A DNA stretch of 64,000 bases from Geothrix sp. PMB-07 (GCF_030758935.1 NZ_CP132333.1:248001-312000), one strand, 5' to 3'; counted from the stretch's first letter, positions 26,243 to 35,838 are shown. Notes: a model not told the origin generated them from the letters alone. Translations and numbers: made by a program.

Positions 26243-27798
26243 GGCTGCCCCTGGAAGGCGGCGGGCCAAGAGGCGCAGAGGTGATCGAAGGATTCCTCTG
26301 AGGGGCGTTCATCCTTGTAAGCGAGACGCAGCCAGCTGGTGGTGAGGTCGTGGAACGTGGCGGCAGAATCCGCTTCCAGTCGGCTTCCGGCCGCCCGCAG
26401 GCAATCGCCTTCGGTGGCGCTGGCGGGAATCTCCATCCCGCGGCGATGGACCAGCTCGGCCAGAGCGCCCCGATAGAGCAGGGCCAGCGCGGCCCGGGCT
26501 TCACCGTTGGCAAAGAGAAGACGCGCCGCGGCGGGTACATCCGGCGGCAGGCTTTCCGGCCGGATATCCAGTCCCGCGATGGCCTCGGGGGCCTCCCAGG
26601 CCTGGGCCTTCGCCCCGGGCAGGCCGAGACGGTGCCGAAAACGATAGATCAACCACAGTAGGAAGACGAGCAGGCTGCCCACGAGCAGGATCTTGCCCAC
26701 CATGGCCAGCACATCGAAGAGGGCCTTCAGGAAATCCAGGTTGCGGGGCGCGGTGGGTTTGGCGGGCTCCTTCTTGGCGAAGAAGAAATCCAGAAGGCTG
26801 CGCAGCCATTTCGGCTCACTGCCCGTGGGATCGTAGCGGAGGGTCCGAATCTCTTCGGTGCGCTTGAAGGCGGGATCCTCCTTCAGAATGCGCTGGGCGC
26901 GGAAGCGGGCCTCCTCCCCGGGACGGATGGGCCCCTTGTTCGGGGTGGGCGATGGGGTGGGGGCGCCTTCGGTTTGGGCGGGTGCTGGCGTGGCTGGGGG
27001 CTCCTGAGCGCGGAGCCCCAGCCCGCCCAGAATCAGGAGGAGGGCCACGCTGAGGCGGGCGGCCATGCGGCGGAAAGCCTGCTCCAGATCCCAGCCTTCG
27101 AGATGCGTGCGCCGGTTCAGGTAGAGGCCGAAACCCCCGGCCACGAACAGAGGCTCCGTGAGGGTGAGCACCAGCAGCGCCACACCGACCAGGAACCACT
27201 GAAAGCCTGTGTTCATGGCACCGAAACCTTCCCACAGCTGCAGGCGGCTGCCGGGCGGCAGCATGGCCTGAAGGAGGGCGATGACGCCCACCAGGCTGAG
27301 CAGGGTGAAGACCCACCCCGAGCAGGTGAGCAGAAAGGCAGTGCCGCCGCCCTGCCGCGTCAGCACCCGCGCACGCTGGCGGTAGGCGAGGCCGCGCAGG
27401 CCTTCCAGCTGGAAGATCGGCAGCACGTAGCTGCGCATGGGCGAAAAGCGCCGCCAGAGCAGCCCCGCCACAAGGCCGCAGCGGTGAAGGTTCCGCCATT
27501 CACCCAGGGCGTCCCACAGGGAGGTGGGCTGGCCGAATACGGCGCGGCTGAGCACGAAGAGCACGCCCCGATCCAGCCAGGGCTTGAGCCACCACAGGAG
27601 GAGCAGGATCCACAGCGGTCGTGCGTATAGAAAGGGCAGGCAGAGCGCCAGCACCAGGCCCAGCTGGAGGATCCACAGGGCGGCAACGGGCTTCCAGTGG
27701 GCCTGGAGCAGGCTGAGGCCCAGGTCCACGGCCTCCAGGGTCGAGCGGGTGCGGGGCACGAAGCCCATGCCCGCCTGTTTCGCGGCGGCGGGCTTCAC
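26239..27798 (-). CDS. DUF4129 domain multi-pass membrane protein
   Basis: A 519-residue protein beginning VKPAAAKQAGMGFVPRTR at a GTG whose GTGA overlaps the SpoIIM gene's stop. It has about five membrane helices in the first 260 residues (KPVAALWILQLGLVLALCLPF; TAFLLTCSGWVFTLLSLVGV; FLVGVALLVLTLTEP). A proline-rich stretch (residues about 270-300) and another helix (ILLVGSLLVFLLWLIY) follow. The C-terminal DUF4129 domain is AARLLFANGEARAALALLYRG. A much longer open frame runs upstream through the SpoIIM gene but reads shadow sequence there. The domain is common in MoxR/DUF58 operons. Confidence 0.85.
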   Translation of the reverse strand: MKPAAAKQAGMGFVPRTRSTLEAVDLGLSLLQAHWKPVAALWILQLGLVLALCLPFLYARPLWILLLLWWLKPWLDRGVLFVLSRAVFGQPTSLWDALGEWRNLHRCGLVAGLLWRRFSPMRSYVLPIFQLEGLRGLAYRQRARVLTRQGGGTAFLLTCSGWVFTLLSLVGVIALLQAMLPPGSRLQLWEGFGAMNTGFQWFLVGVALLVLTLTEPLFVAGGFGLYLNRRTHLEGWDLEQAFRRMAARLSVALLLILGGLGLRAQEPPATPAPAQTEGAPTPSPTPNKGPIRPGEEARFRAQRILKEDPAFKRTEEIRTLRYDPTGSEPKWLRSLLDFFFAKKEPAKPTAPRNLDFLKALFDVLAMVGKILLVGSLLVFLLWLIYRFRHRLGLPGAKAQAWEAPEAIAGLDIRPESLPPDVPAAARLLFANGEARAALALLYRGALAELVHRRGMEIPASATEGDCLRAAGSRLEADSAATFHDLTTSWLRLAYKDERPSEESFDHLCASWPAAFQGQP

Positions 27799-28742
27799 GG
27801 GCGCCTCCGGCCTGCGAGGAGCAGCCAGAGGCAGAGCAGCACCCAGAACAGGAGACCCAGGGCCACCTTGGCCTTCCAGGGCACCAGGGTGTTGGCGGAC
27901 CAGAAGCCCTCGAAGCAGGCGGCGATGAAGGTGAGGATGGCCGCGCCGAACAGCAGCCGGGAGCCACGCCTGGCGCCGTCCTTCAACGCAGCGAGGCGAG
28001 AGCGGCGGCCCGGGTGCATGAAGGCGATGCCCATGCGCAGGCCGCCGGTGCCGCTGAGCACGACGCCGATGAGCTCGAAGGAGCTGTGGCCGCTGATGAA
28101 GCCGTAGAACGTGGCCGTCAACCCGTGGTTGGTGAGGTGCGCCATCACCGTGCCGCCGTGGAGGCCGTTGAAGGGCAGGAAGAACAGCGGCCCCACGCCC
28201 GCCAGCAGGCCCGAGGCGAACACTTGGAAATCGATGCCGATGTTGTTGAGGATGTAGTAGCCGAACATCATGACGTCGCGGGTCGCCCCGGTGGCGCCAG
28301 CCACGGGGGTTTTCGGATCGTACATCTGCACGTATTTGGCGGCCTCGTCCGGGCTCAGCAGCAAGTGCACCAGGTTGGGATGGGCCCGCACCAGCAGGAA
28401 GGCCGCGATCCAGGTGCCGAAGAAGAGCAGGCTGGACACGGCCACCAGCCGCCATTCCTCCCGCACCTGCCGGGGCAGGTCGTGCCACAGGAAACGCCAG
28501 GCGCTCAGCAGGCCCTCGCCGCGCTCGCCGTAAAGCTTCTGGTGAACGCGCAGGGCCAGCTGCTGAAGCCGCTCCACCAGCGCCGGGCTGTAGTGCCGCT
28601 CCCGGGCCACGGCCAGGTGATGGCAGAGCTGCCGGTAGGAGGATGGCGCATCCTCGACGCCGAGGGTCGGCCGGTCTTCCACCCAGCCCAGCAGGTTCTC
28701 CCACAAGGGCCGGTGCTGCTGCTCGAAGAGCTGCTGCCTCAT
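27795..28742 (-). CDS. SpoIIM/DUF95-family integral membrane protein
   Basis: A 315-residue member of the stage II sporulation protein M (DUF95) family. A soluble N terminus (MRQQLFEQQHRPLWENLLGW) is followed by several membrane helices, including VSSLLFFGTWIAAFLLV, the VFASGLLAGVGPLFFLPFNG segment typical of the family, and a C-terminal LLFWVLLCLWLLLA. There is no sign of sporulation here; in non-sporulating bacteria the family travels with RDD and MoxR genes. Its ATG overlaps the stop of the RDD gene by 4 bp, and its stop overlaps the GTG of the next gene by 4 bp. Confidence 0.9.
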   Translation of the reverse strand: MRQQLFEQQHRPLWENLLGWVEDRPTLGVEDAPSSYRQLCHHLAVARERHYSPALVERLQQLALRVHQKLYGERGEGLLSAWRFLWHDLPRQVREEWRLVAVSSLLFFGTWIAAFLLVRAHPNLVHLLLSPDEAAKYVQMYDPKTPVAGATGATRDVMMFGYYILNNIGIDFQVFASGLLAGVGPLFFLPFNGLHGGTVMAHLTNHGLTATFYGFISGHSSFELIGVVLSGTGGLRMGIAFMHPGRRSRLAALKDGARRGSRLLFGAAILTFIAACFEGFWSANTLVPWKAKVALGLLFWVLLCLWLLLAGRRRP

Positions 28743-29446
28743 GAGCCGCCCCACAGGTAGCGGGCCATGCCCAGCAGGTGGGCCAGGCCCTTGGCGCCTC
28801 TCGCGCCGCTGAGGGGGACGAGCACGTTGGCCAGTTCTTCGCTGCGCGCCGGGGTGAGGCGCGTGCTGCGTTCTGCGAAGGAGATGAGGGCCGATTGCTC
28901 CTCCAGCGTGAGGGGATGGGATGGCGCCATGGGCTCGGCCATGGGCAGCCGGGGCGCCTGGATGCTGGCTTCCACGTGCACCACGAGGGTGCCGGCCACG
29001 AGGTCGCCGATGCGCTGGAAATCCCGCGTCAGCAGGAGGCTGATCAGGCCCACCGTGTAGGCGCCCGGCAGCCCATCCACCACCCGCAACAGGTTCCGGA
29101 TGAGGCTGGGGCTCCAGCCCACGGGGCGGCCATCGGCCATGAGCACGCGGAGTCCGACCCAGCGCTTGCCCAGGGTCCGGCCCCCACCCAGCACCTCGAA
29201 GAACACCGGATAGAGCCACTGGGCGAAGAAGGCGAGGATGAGCCACAGGCCCAGACCCAGGGGCCCGAGAAAGGCCAGCCCGATGCCCACGACCATCAAG
29301 GCGATCCAGACCAGGGCCTGATCCGCGGCAAAGGCCCAGAGCCGCGCCACGGGGCCGGCGGGACGGAGCTGCAGCTCCACGCCCTCCGGCGTCTCGATGG
29401 TTCGCACCGTATCGACGACGGTCAGGGATGGGCTTGGGCCGGACAA
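28739..29446 (-). CDS. RDD-family membrane protein, first gene of the MoxR operon
   Basis: A 235-residue protein with the RDD domain in its first 150 residues. RLWAFAADQALVWIALMVVG carries the Arg and Asp of the family name. It is followed by membrane helices and GRTLGKRWVGLRVLMADGR. The C-terminal 80 residues are soluble and helical. The assigned start is TTG with no strong ribosome site; an in-frame GTG about 13 codons further in is another option. It starts the six-gene minus-strand operon. The 261 bp to the divergent DUF4097-like gene probably hold both promoters. Confidence 0.85.
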   Translation of the reverse strand: MSGPSPSLTVVDTVRTIETPEGVELQLRPAGPVARLWAFAADQALVWIALMVVGIGLAFLGPLGLGLWLILAFFAQWLYPVFFEVLGGGRTLGKRWVGLRVLMADGRPVGWSPSLIRNLLRVVDGLPGAYTVGLISLLLTRDFQRIGDLVAGTLVVHVEASIQAPRLPMAEPMAPSHPLTLEEQSALISFAERSTRLTPARSEELANVLVPLSGARGAKGLAHLLGMARYLWGGS

Positions 29447-29707
29447 GGCTAGGCTTGGGCCGCGACCACGAGGGGTCGGCCCGTGGGGTCGGAGAAGCCG
29501 CGCTCCGCGTCGGGCGCAGCCGGGGCTTCAGAGGGAGGGGGGGCGGTCATAGGGGTCCCGGGGGCGTTCCATGGTAACGGGATCGGACCCACGACCTCTG
29601 TGGTTATGCAGGGCTGTATCCCCGCGGTGATTCGGCGTGGGGTGCTGCCCAGGCGTAAACGGGTGCGGTGGCTCCGCGTAGAGCTAGCCACAGCACCGGA
29701 GGTGGCC

Positions 29708-30307
29708 ATGTGGAAATCCCTTGTCCTTTGGGCGGGTCTCACAGGAGCCTCCCTGTTTGCCCAGGCTCCAATGGACGGCCACGGCATGAGCCGCACCTTG
29801 CAGGATCTCGGGCAACCTGTGGGGAACGTGCTTTCGCTGGATTCAGAGGCGGCGGGTCTCACCATCCTCCCCAGCGAGGATGGCCATGTGCGGGTGCGTT
29901 TCACAGGTGCCAAGGAGCTGGATCTCGCTCATCTGCGGGTGCGCTTCGAGCCATCGGGGCATCCGGCCCGGCTGCGAGTGACGGACACGCCCCACCATGA
30001 TTTCCAGTACGAGGTCCAGGTTCCCCGCAGCATCAACCTGATTCTCCGGATGTCCGCGGGCGAGGTGAAGATCCATGGCGTGGAGGGCGACAAGGATCTG
30101 CGCCTCCATGCGGGCGAGGTGGTGGTTCAGGTGGGAGATGCCAGCGCCTACGGATCGGTGTCCGCTTCGGTCTGGGCCGGCGAGATCCACCCCGGCCCCT
30201 TCGGCGGCGACAAAGAGGGCCTGTTCCGCAGTTTCCACCGGGAAGGCCAGGGCCGCTACAGCCTGCTGGTCAAGGTGAAGGCGGGCGAAGTCACTTTCCA
30301 GAAGTGA
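29708..30307 (+). CDS. Secreted DUF4097-like beta-repeat protein
   Basis: A 199-residue exported protein: signal peptide MWKSLVLWAGLTGASLFAQ, then repetitive beta-strands of the DUF4097 adhesin-like type (INLILRMSAGEVKIHGVEGD; LRLHAGEVVVQVGD; SASVWAGEIHPG; KVKAGEVTF). The AGE motif recurs four times at nearly regular distance, as in a right-handed beta solenoid. The ATG at 29708 has GGAGG 5 bases upstream; the longer open frame from 29483 is not supported. It is divergent from the MoxR operon. The function is unknown, probably periplasmic or surface exposed. Confidence 0.75.
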   Translation: MWKSLVLWAGLTGASLFAQAPMDGHGMSRTLQDLGQPVGNVLSLDSEAAGLTILPSEDGHVRVRFTGAKELDLAHLRVRFEPSGHPARLRVTDTPHHDFQYEVQVPRSINLILRMSAGEVKIHGVEGDKDLRLHAGEVVVQVGDASAYGSVSASVWAGEIHPGPFGGDKEGLFRSFHREGQGRYSLLVKVKAGEVTFQK

Positions 30308-30337
30308 ACGGGGCTCCCGTTTGGGAGCCCCGTTCAC
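30304..30337. terminator. Perfect 15-bp hairpin between convergent genes
   Basis: The arms 30304-30318 and 30323-30337 are perfectly complementary around GTTT. The stem contains the stop codon of the DUF4097-like gene and lies 19 bp from the end of the convergent lipoprotein gene, so it can serve both. T tails are weak on both sides. Confidence 0.7.
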
Positions 30338-30356
30338 GACAGCGCTGTTGCGCGGG

Positions 30357-30953
30357 CTATTCCCCGGCGGGGCGGTAGTCATCGGCGAGGGTGACGGGCA
30401 CCTTGGCCTTGATTTCCTTCTGGATGTCCTGGCTGATGGTGGCCATGCGCTGCTGCTTGTAGCCCTGGGCCACCTGGGCTTTCACAGCCTCGAAGGGGGG
30501 TACCGTGGCGCCGCCCTGGGCCTTCATGCGTTCGACCTGCTCCTTGTAGAAGGCGAGCAGCTGTTCGTCGGTGGGTTCGGCGGCACCCATGCGCTTCTTG
30601 GCCAGGGCCTGGAAGTAGACGTTGGCCTGCTGCTGTTCCAGCTGGCGCTGGACGCTGGGATCCTTGTCCAGGCCCGTCTGCTTGGCGTAGGAGGTGATGG
30701 CGCGGGACATGGCGATGCGGTTGGCCAGCTGGGCGCGCTCTTCGCGGGCTGCGGGGTCGGTCAGGAAGGTCTGGGCCTCCTTGGGATCCGCTGAAAGGGT
30801 GGTGACCACATCGCGGAACTCGGCCTCGGTGATCTTCTCGCCGCCCACATTGGCGATGACGCGACTGGTGTCGGGCTTGCTGGGCTTGCAGGCCAGCGAA
30901 AGCAGAAGCGCCGAACCTGCGAGGAGGGCGGCATGGCGGATCATCTTGGACAT
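30357..30953 (-). CDS. SurA-N-like lipoprotein without a PPIase domain
   Basis: A 198-residue predicted lipoprotein: MSKMIRHAALLAGSALLLSLAC with the lipobox LSLAC. A SurA_N-type chaperone region follows (RVIANVGGEKITEAEFRDVV), with long helices and a C-terminal segment. The parvulin-type rotamase domain that normally follows is absent and the total length leaves no room for it. The ATG at 30953 has GGGAG 5 bases upstream. It is probably a periplasmic chaperone for outer-membrane or secreted proteins. It is convergent with the DUF4097-like gene and divergent from the glutaredoxin gene. Confidence 0.8.
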   Translation of the reverse strand: MSKMIRHAALLAGSALLLSLACKPSKPDTSRVIANVGGEKITEAEFRDVVTTLSADPKEAQTFLTDPAAREERAQLANRIAMSRAITSYAKQTGLDKDPSVQRQLEQQQANVYFQALAKKRMGAAEPTDEQLLAFYKEQVERMKAQGGATVPPFEAVKAQVAQGYKQQRMATISQDIQKEIKAKVPVTLADDYRPAGE

Positions 30954-31008
30954 GGAAGCTCCCCAAAAGGCATCAAAGGATCCAGAATGACAGGTCCCGG
31001 GAGATCCC

Positions 31009-31302
31009 ATGAGTCGAATTGAGGAGCTGGCCAGCTTGGATCTGGCGGTCTACAGCGCCACCTGGTGCCCGGACTGCCGTCGTCTGGAGGCCTGGCTGGC
31101 GGAGCATCAGATCGCCCACCGGAAAGTGGACATCGAAAACGAGGACGGGGCCGCGGAAAAGCTGGAAACCGAGACCGGAAAGCGGGCCATTCCCTACATC
31201 CTGGTGGATGGGAAGCGCTGGGTCCGGGGCTATCACAAGGAACTGCCCCAGCGCCTGGATGGGGACCTGCTGGTGGAGGAGCTGCTGGCGGGCAAGGGCT
31301 GA
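31009..31302 (+). CDS. Glutaredoxin-family protein
   Basis: A 97-residue thioredoxin-fold protein with the redox motif CPDC in VYSATWCPDCRRLEAWL and the cis-proline loop in KRAIPYILVDGKRWVRGY. It would reduce disulfides or glutathione mixed disulfides in the cytoplasm. CPDC is less common than CPYC and is seen in NrdH/glutaredoxin-like and Mrx1-like proteins. The last 18 codons are duplicated at 31386-31439. mreB follows, about 210 bp away. Confidence 0.88.
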   Translation: MSRIEELASLDLAVYSATWCPDCRRLEAWLAEHQIAHRKVDIENEDGAAEKLETETGKRAIPYILVDGKRWVRGYHKELPQRLDGDLLVEELLAGKG

Positions 31303-31385
31303 CCCTCGCGTTCGTGATTCCCTCCCTGTGGGGCCCCGCTTTGCAGGCTGCACAGCAGCCTGCTCCGCGACCCACATGGTCGGGA

Positions 31386-31439
31386 CAGCGGTTGGACGGG
31401 GACCTGCTGGTGGAGGAGCTGCTGGCGGCGAAGGGCTGA
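31386..31439 (+). repeat. Duplicated 3' end of the glutaredoxin gene
   Basis: These 54 bp repeat 31249-31302 with five differences, up to and including the stop codon, 137 bp further on. In the third frame they read QRLDGDLLVEELLAAKG. The stretch between the copies does not encode the rest of a glutaredoxin in any obvious frame, so this is a remnant of a partial duplication. Confidence 0.7.
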
Positions 31440-31514
31440 ATGCCTGGATTTCCTGCCAGTGGTGGCCGTTGCGTCCGGTTCGTGGCACCCTAAGAGGTTC
31501 TCCGGGAGTCCTCT

Positions 31515-32558
31515 GTGGCCAGTATTTTTTCCAGCCAGTTCTGGTCCAACCTGTTCAATTCGGACCTGGCCATCGACCTGGGCACGGCGTCGACCCTGAT
31601 CCACACGAAACAGGCTGGGCGCATTGTCATCTATGAACCTTCCATCGTCGCCGTGAACACGCTCACCCACGAGGTGGAAGCGGTGGGTGATGAAGCCAAG
31701 CAGCTGCTGGGTCGCGCCCCTCAGGGCGTGCGCACCATCCGGCCCATGAAGGACGGCATGATCTTCGAGGTGGATGCCGCCGAGAAGATGCTGGCCCAGT
31801 TCATCGCGAAGGCGCGCCCCAACCGCGGCATCGCCCGCACGCGCATCGTCGTCAGCGTGCCGCCCCGGGCCCATCAGGTGGCCCGCCGCGCCGTGAAGCA
31901 GGTCTGCTACGACGCCAAGGCCGGTGAAGTCTTCCTCGTCGATCAGACCATGGTGGCCGCCATCGGCGCCGGTCTCGCCATCAACGAAAAGCGCGGCTGC
32001 ATGATCGTCGACATCGGCGGCGGCACCACGGACGTGGCCGTCATCAGCTACAACGGCAAGGTGTTCTCGGATTCCATCCTCATCGCCGGCGACGAGATGG
32101 ACGAGGCCGTGATCAAGTACATCCGCGAAAAGTACAACGTGCTGATCTCTGAAGCCTCCGCTGAGGAAGTGAAGTGGACTCTGGGTTCCGCCTCGCCCTC
32201 GGAACTGACGCGCACCATGGAAGTGAGTGGCCGCGACCAGTTCGAAGGCCTGCCTAAGACACTCACCCTCAACGACGCCGAAATCCGCGAAGCCCTGGCC
32301 GAGCCCATCAACGCCATCATCGATCTGGTGCGCAAGGCGCTGAACGAGACCCCGCCCCAGCTGGCGGCGGATCTCATCGACCGCGGCATCTGCCTCACGG
32401 GCGGCGGCTCGCTCATCCAGGGCCTGGACGAGCGCCTGCGCAAGGAAACCCATCTGCCGGTTTTCCGCGCAGAGGATCCCCAGACCGCCGTGGTGCGGGG
32501 CACCGCGCTGCTGCTGGAGAACATTCCCCTCCTGCGCCGCATCCAGATCCTCGACTAG
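31515..32558 (+). CDS. mreB: Rod-shape actin homologue MreB
   Basis: A bacterial actin that polymerises under the inner membrane and directs lateral wall synthesis. The 347 residues contain the phosphate-1 motif DLAIDLGTASTLIH, the phosphate-2 motif VDIGGGTTDVAVIS and the adenosine motif LTGGGSLIQGLDE. The start is GTG with GGGAG 6 bases upstream. It heads a tight operon mreB-mreC-mreD-mrdA-rodA and is 12 bp from mreC. The N terminus (MASIFSSQFWSNLF) could form the usual amphipathic membrane-binding segment. Confidence 0.97.
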   Translation: MASIFSSQFWSNLFNSDLAIDLGTASTLIHTKQAGRIVIYEPSIVAVNTLTHEVEAVGDEAKQLLGRAPQGVRTIRPMKDGMIFEVDAAEKMLAQFIAKARPNRGIARTRIVVSVPPRAHQVARRAVKQVCYDAKAGEVFLVDQTMVAAIGAGLAINEKRGCMIVDIGGGTTDVAVISYNGKVFSDSILIAGDEMDEAVIKYIREKYNVLISEASAEEVKWTLGSASPSELTRTMEVSGRDQFEGLPKTLTLNDAEIREALAEPINAIIDLVRKALNETPPQLAADLIDRGICLTGGGSLIQGLDERLRKETHLPVFRAEDPQTAVVRGTALLLENIPLLRRIQILD

Positions 32559-32570
32559 AGGAGCCTTTTC

Positions 32571-33458
32571 ATGGCGTTCCGCGCTGCCAGGTGGGGTTGG
32601 AGCCGCACGGGTTGGCAACGCCTCGTCGTGCTGCTGCTCTGGCTGGGCCATGGTGTGTGGGTGTTCCTGGGGCCTCATCCCGGCCGCCACTGGGCCGCCG
32701 TCGCTGGTGCCGTGTCGCGACCCACCCAAGGGCTGGCCGCCCGCTGGACCGATTGGCGTATCAATCGGCGCGATGCCGGCCGCACCTTGGCCCAACTCCG
32801 CGCTGAGAACGCCCAGCTATCCGCTGAATTGGCCCAGCTGAAGGTGCAGGACGCCCAGAACGCGCCGCGGGTGGCGGAAGCCGACGAGGCTGTGCGCCTT
32901 CTCGCCCTGAAGAAGCAGATTCCCCTGGAACTGGCCTCGGCGCGGGTGATCTTCGCCACCCGCCCGGCCACCTTCGGCGGCCTCATCCTGGACCGGGGGC
33001 AGGATGCGGGGCTGGTACCCGATCAGGGTGTGCTCGTGCCGGAAGGCATCGTGGGGCGGCTCTGGTCTGTCAACGCCACGCAGTCCAAGGTGCTTCCCGC
33101 CGATGCCCCGAATGCCTCCGTGGCGGTCATGCTCATGCGCAGCCGGGCGACGGGAGTCTTGCAGGGCCTCGGTTCCGGCAGGGCGCTCATCCGCTACGTG
33201 AGCAACCAGGAAGTCGTGCAGGTGGGTGAGGCGGTGCTGACCAGCGGCCTGGACCGTGTCTTTTCCCGGGGCCTGCTGGTGGGTTACGTGGCTGAAGTGG
33301 CCCAGGGCGATCTGGAGCTGCGGGTCATCGTCAATCTGGCGGCGCCGCTGGATCGCGTGAGCCATGTGCTGCTGCTGCCGCCGCAGCCGCCGCTCGAAGT
33401 CCAGCCACCCTTCATCGAACCCGATCAGAAACCCCAGCGGAAGCGAGGTGCGCCATGA
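32571..33458 (+). CDS. mreC: Rod-shape protein MreC
   Basis: Periplasmic elongasome scaffold that couples MreB to PBP2. The 295 residues have an N-terminal membrane anchor (RLVVLLLWLGHGVWVFLG), a coiled coil at about residues 66-90 (LAQLRAENAQLSAELAQLK) and the two beta-barrel subdomains (ATFGGLILDRGQDAGLVPDQ; VLTSGLDRVFSRGLLVGYV). AGGAG lies upstream of the ATG. Its stop overlaps the mreD ATG by 4 bp. Confidence 0.95.
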   Translation: MAFRAARWGWSRTGWQRLVVLLLWLGHGVWVFLGPHPGRHWAAVAGAVSRPTQGLAARWTDWRINRRDAGRTLAQLRAENAQLSAELAQLKVQDAQNAPRVAEADEAVRLLALKKQIPLELASARVIFATRPATFGGLILDRGQDAGLVPDQGVLVPEGIVGRLWSVNATQSKVLPADAPNASVAVMLMRSRATGVLQGLGSGRALIRYVSNQEVVQVGEAVLTSGLDRVFSRGLLVGYVAEVAQGDLELRVIVNLAAPLDRVSHVLLLPPQPPLEVQPPFIEPDQKPQRKRGAP

Positions 33459-33937
33459 GGCTGGCCGCGCCCTCCATCACCCGCCAGAACCTCTTCTGCG
33501 CGTTGCTGCTGGGCCTGCTGTTGCTCTGCGCGCCCTTTCCGCGGCTTCAGCTCATCCTTCACGCCATGCTGGTGCTGGCCCTCGCGCCACGGGCGGGCGC
33601 TCCCCTGCCCACGGCGCTTTGGGCGCTGGCCGCGGGTTGGGCGCTGGAGGGTTCCCTTCGTCTCTACCCTCACCTGGGCGGCACCGCCTGGGCGGATATG
33701 AGCGTGGCCTTGCTGGCAGGCTGGATGGCCGGACGCTGGCCCCTGGAGGGTCTGAAGGGCTGGCTGGCGCGCCTCGCGGCCTTCTGCCTTCTGCAGACCC
33801 TGCTGGTGCACGCCGCCGTGCGCCTGGCGACGGTGGCCCATCCCTGGGGTTGGGGCTGGCTCCTGGTTCTCGTGACCCTGCCGCTATGGGGCTGGCTCGC
33901 CTGGCGCATGCTCCACGCCGGGGCTGGGCGGCGCTGA
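33455..33937 (+). CDS. mreD: Rod-shape protein MreD
   Basis: A small integral membrane protein of the elongasome. The 160 residues form about five hydrophobic helices (FCALLLGLLLLCAPF; LILHAMLVLALAP; ALWALAAGWALEG; WLLVLVTLPLWGWLAW). Identity rests on this pattern and on position between mreC (ATGA overlap) and mrdA (3 bp gap), because MreD sequences diverge widely. Confidence 0.9.
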   Translation: MRLAAPSITRQNLFCALLLGLLLLCAPFPRLQLILHAMLVLALAPRAGAPLPTALWALAAGWALEGSLRLYPHLGGTAWADMSVALLAGWMAGRWPLEGLKGWLARLAAFCLLQTLLVHAAVRLATVAHPWGWGWLLVLVTLPLWGWLAWRMLHAGAGRR

Positions 33938-33940
33938 GCC

Positions 33941-35838
33941 ATGGATCCCCGGCACCGTCCCGTTCTGCGCCGGAGGCTCGGAGTCTTCCGGGGCCTGACC
34001 TGGTGCCTGGTGGCGCTGCTGGTGCTCATCTATGCCTGGCTGCAGCTGGTGCGACATTCGGAGTTCAAGTCGCTGGCCATGCAGCAGGCGGTGAAGGTGC
34101 GGCCGATTCCCGCGCCCCGGGGCCTGGTGTTGGATCGCAACGGCCACCGCCTGGTGGACAACCGCCGTGCCCTGCACCTGGTGGTCCAGCGTGAGGACCT
34201 GCCCACCAAGCCCGAGGTGATCGCCTCGCTGGCCGCGGCCCTGGAGCTGGATCCCGCCGCCCTCACTCGGAAGATCCAGAGCTACCGTTTCGCGGGAAAG
34301 GGCCGCCCCCTGGTGCTGAAAGAGAACCTGGACGAGGCGGGCATCGCCATCGCCGAGCGGATTCGCGCCCGCTATCCCTTCCTCAGCGTGGAAGTGGCGC
34401 CCCGGCGGGTCTACCTGGGCGACGAGTTGGCGGGGCACGTGCTGGGTTATGTGGGTGAAGTCGATGAACTGATGATGAAAGTCAAGCCTGACCTCTACCG
34501 TCTGGGCGAAACCATCGGCAAGGAGGGCTTCGAGGCCAGCGGCAATGACAAGCTCAAAGGCGTGGATGGCCAGAAGCGCATCCTGGTGGATCAGCTCGGT
34601 ACCGAAGTTGCGAATTTCGGGCAGAACGACGCGGTGACGGGGCGCAGCCTCTTTCTCACCCTGGATGCGGGCCTGCAGAAGGTGGCCCAGGACGCCATGG
34701 GGGAGGAATCCGGCGCCGTGGTGGTGCTGGATCTGCGCGATGGCGGCGTGCTGGCCCTGTATTCCAGCCCCTCGTACGATCCAAACCTCTTCCTGAACCG
34801 TCTCAGCCAGGACATGGTGGACCGCTACCTGGCCAACAGCGTGACGCGGCCCATGGTGAACCGGGCCACTCAGGGCATCTACGCGCCGGGTTCGACTTTC
34901 AAGCTGCTGGTGGCCCTGGCGGCCCTGGAACGCGGCATCATCTCGCCCCAGACGCCCATCTACTGCGCCGGGAAGAAGAATTTCTACGGCCGTGATTACC
35001 GCTGCGACAAGCCCACGGGCCACGGCAGCCTCTCCATGATTCAGGCCATCGCGCAGAGCTGCGACGTCTACTTCTACGAGCTGGCCTCCCGCATGGATGT
35101 CGACGACATCTACGCCACGGCGGAGAAGTACGGCCTCACGGAGCGCACGGGTATCGATCTGCCCCAGGAAAAACGCACCCGCATTCCCAGCCGTGAGTGG
35201 AAGCGAGCGGCAAGGCCGAAGGATCCCAAGTGGTTCGCGGGCGAAACCATCAGCGTGGGTATCGGCCAGGGGGCCGTGGGTGTCACGCCCATTGGGTTGG
35301 CAAGGTTCTACGCGCTGCTGGCGACCAAGGGCAAGCTCCTCACCCCCCACCTCTTTTACGGCTTCCGCGACGATCAGAAAAACAGTCTGGAACCGGCTCC
35401 GGTTCCTCCCATGAAGGACACGCCGCTGGATGAGAAACACTGGGCGATCCTGGATGAGGGTCTGCGGGAAGTGGTGCTGAACGGAACCGCCGCTGCCAAT
35501 CCCTTCATCCGCGAAATCGCCAAGGGGACGCCCTTTTCGGGCAAGACGGGCACCGCGCAGGTGGCCACCTTCGTGGACAAGGCCCACTACGCGCGCCAGG
35601 CCAAGAAACTCAAGGACCATGCCCTCTTTGCGGGCTACGCGCCGCAAGAGCACCCTCAGATCGCTTTCGCTGTGGTGGTGGAGAACGCTGGTTTCGGCTC
35701 CACCGCGGCAGCTCCGGTGGCGGCCAAACTGGTGAAGTACTGGTTTGCGGATCGCCTCAGCAATCCCATTCCGCCGCCCCGCGGCAAGATGGTGGATCCC
35801 TTCGCGCCCCAGCAGACCCAACCCCAGGAGGCGCCCGA

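Noticed and set aside
31233-32795. 520-residue minus-strand frame over mreB
   Set aside because: It is antisense to mreB, which is unmistakable; the frame also runs through the glutaredoxin repeat.
33884-35821. 645-residue minus-strand frame over mrdA
   Set aside because: It is the complement of a gene with all three PBP active-site motifs; the antisense protein has no domain structure.
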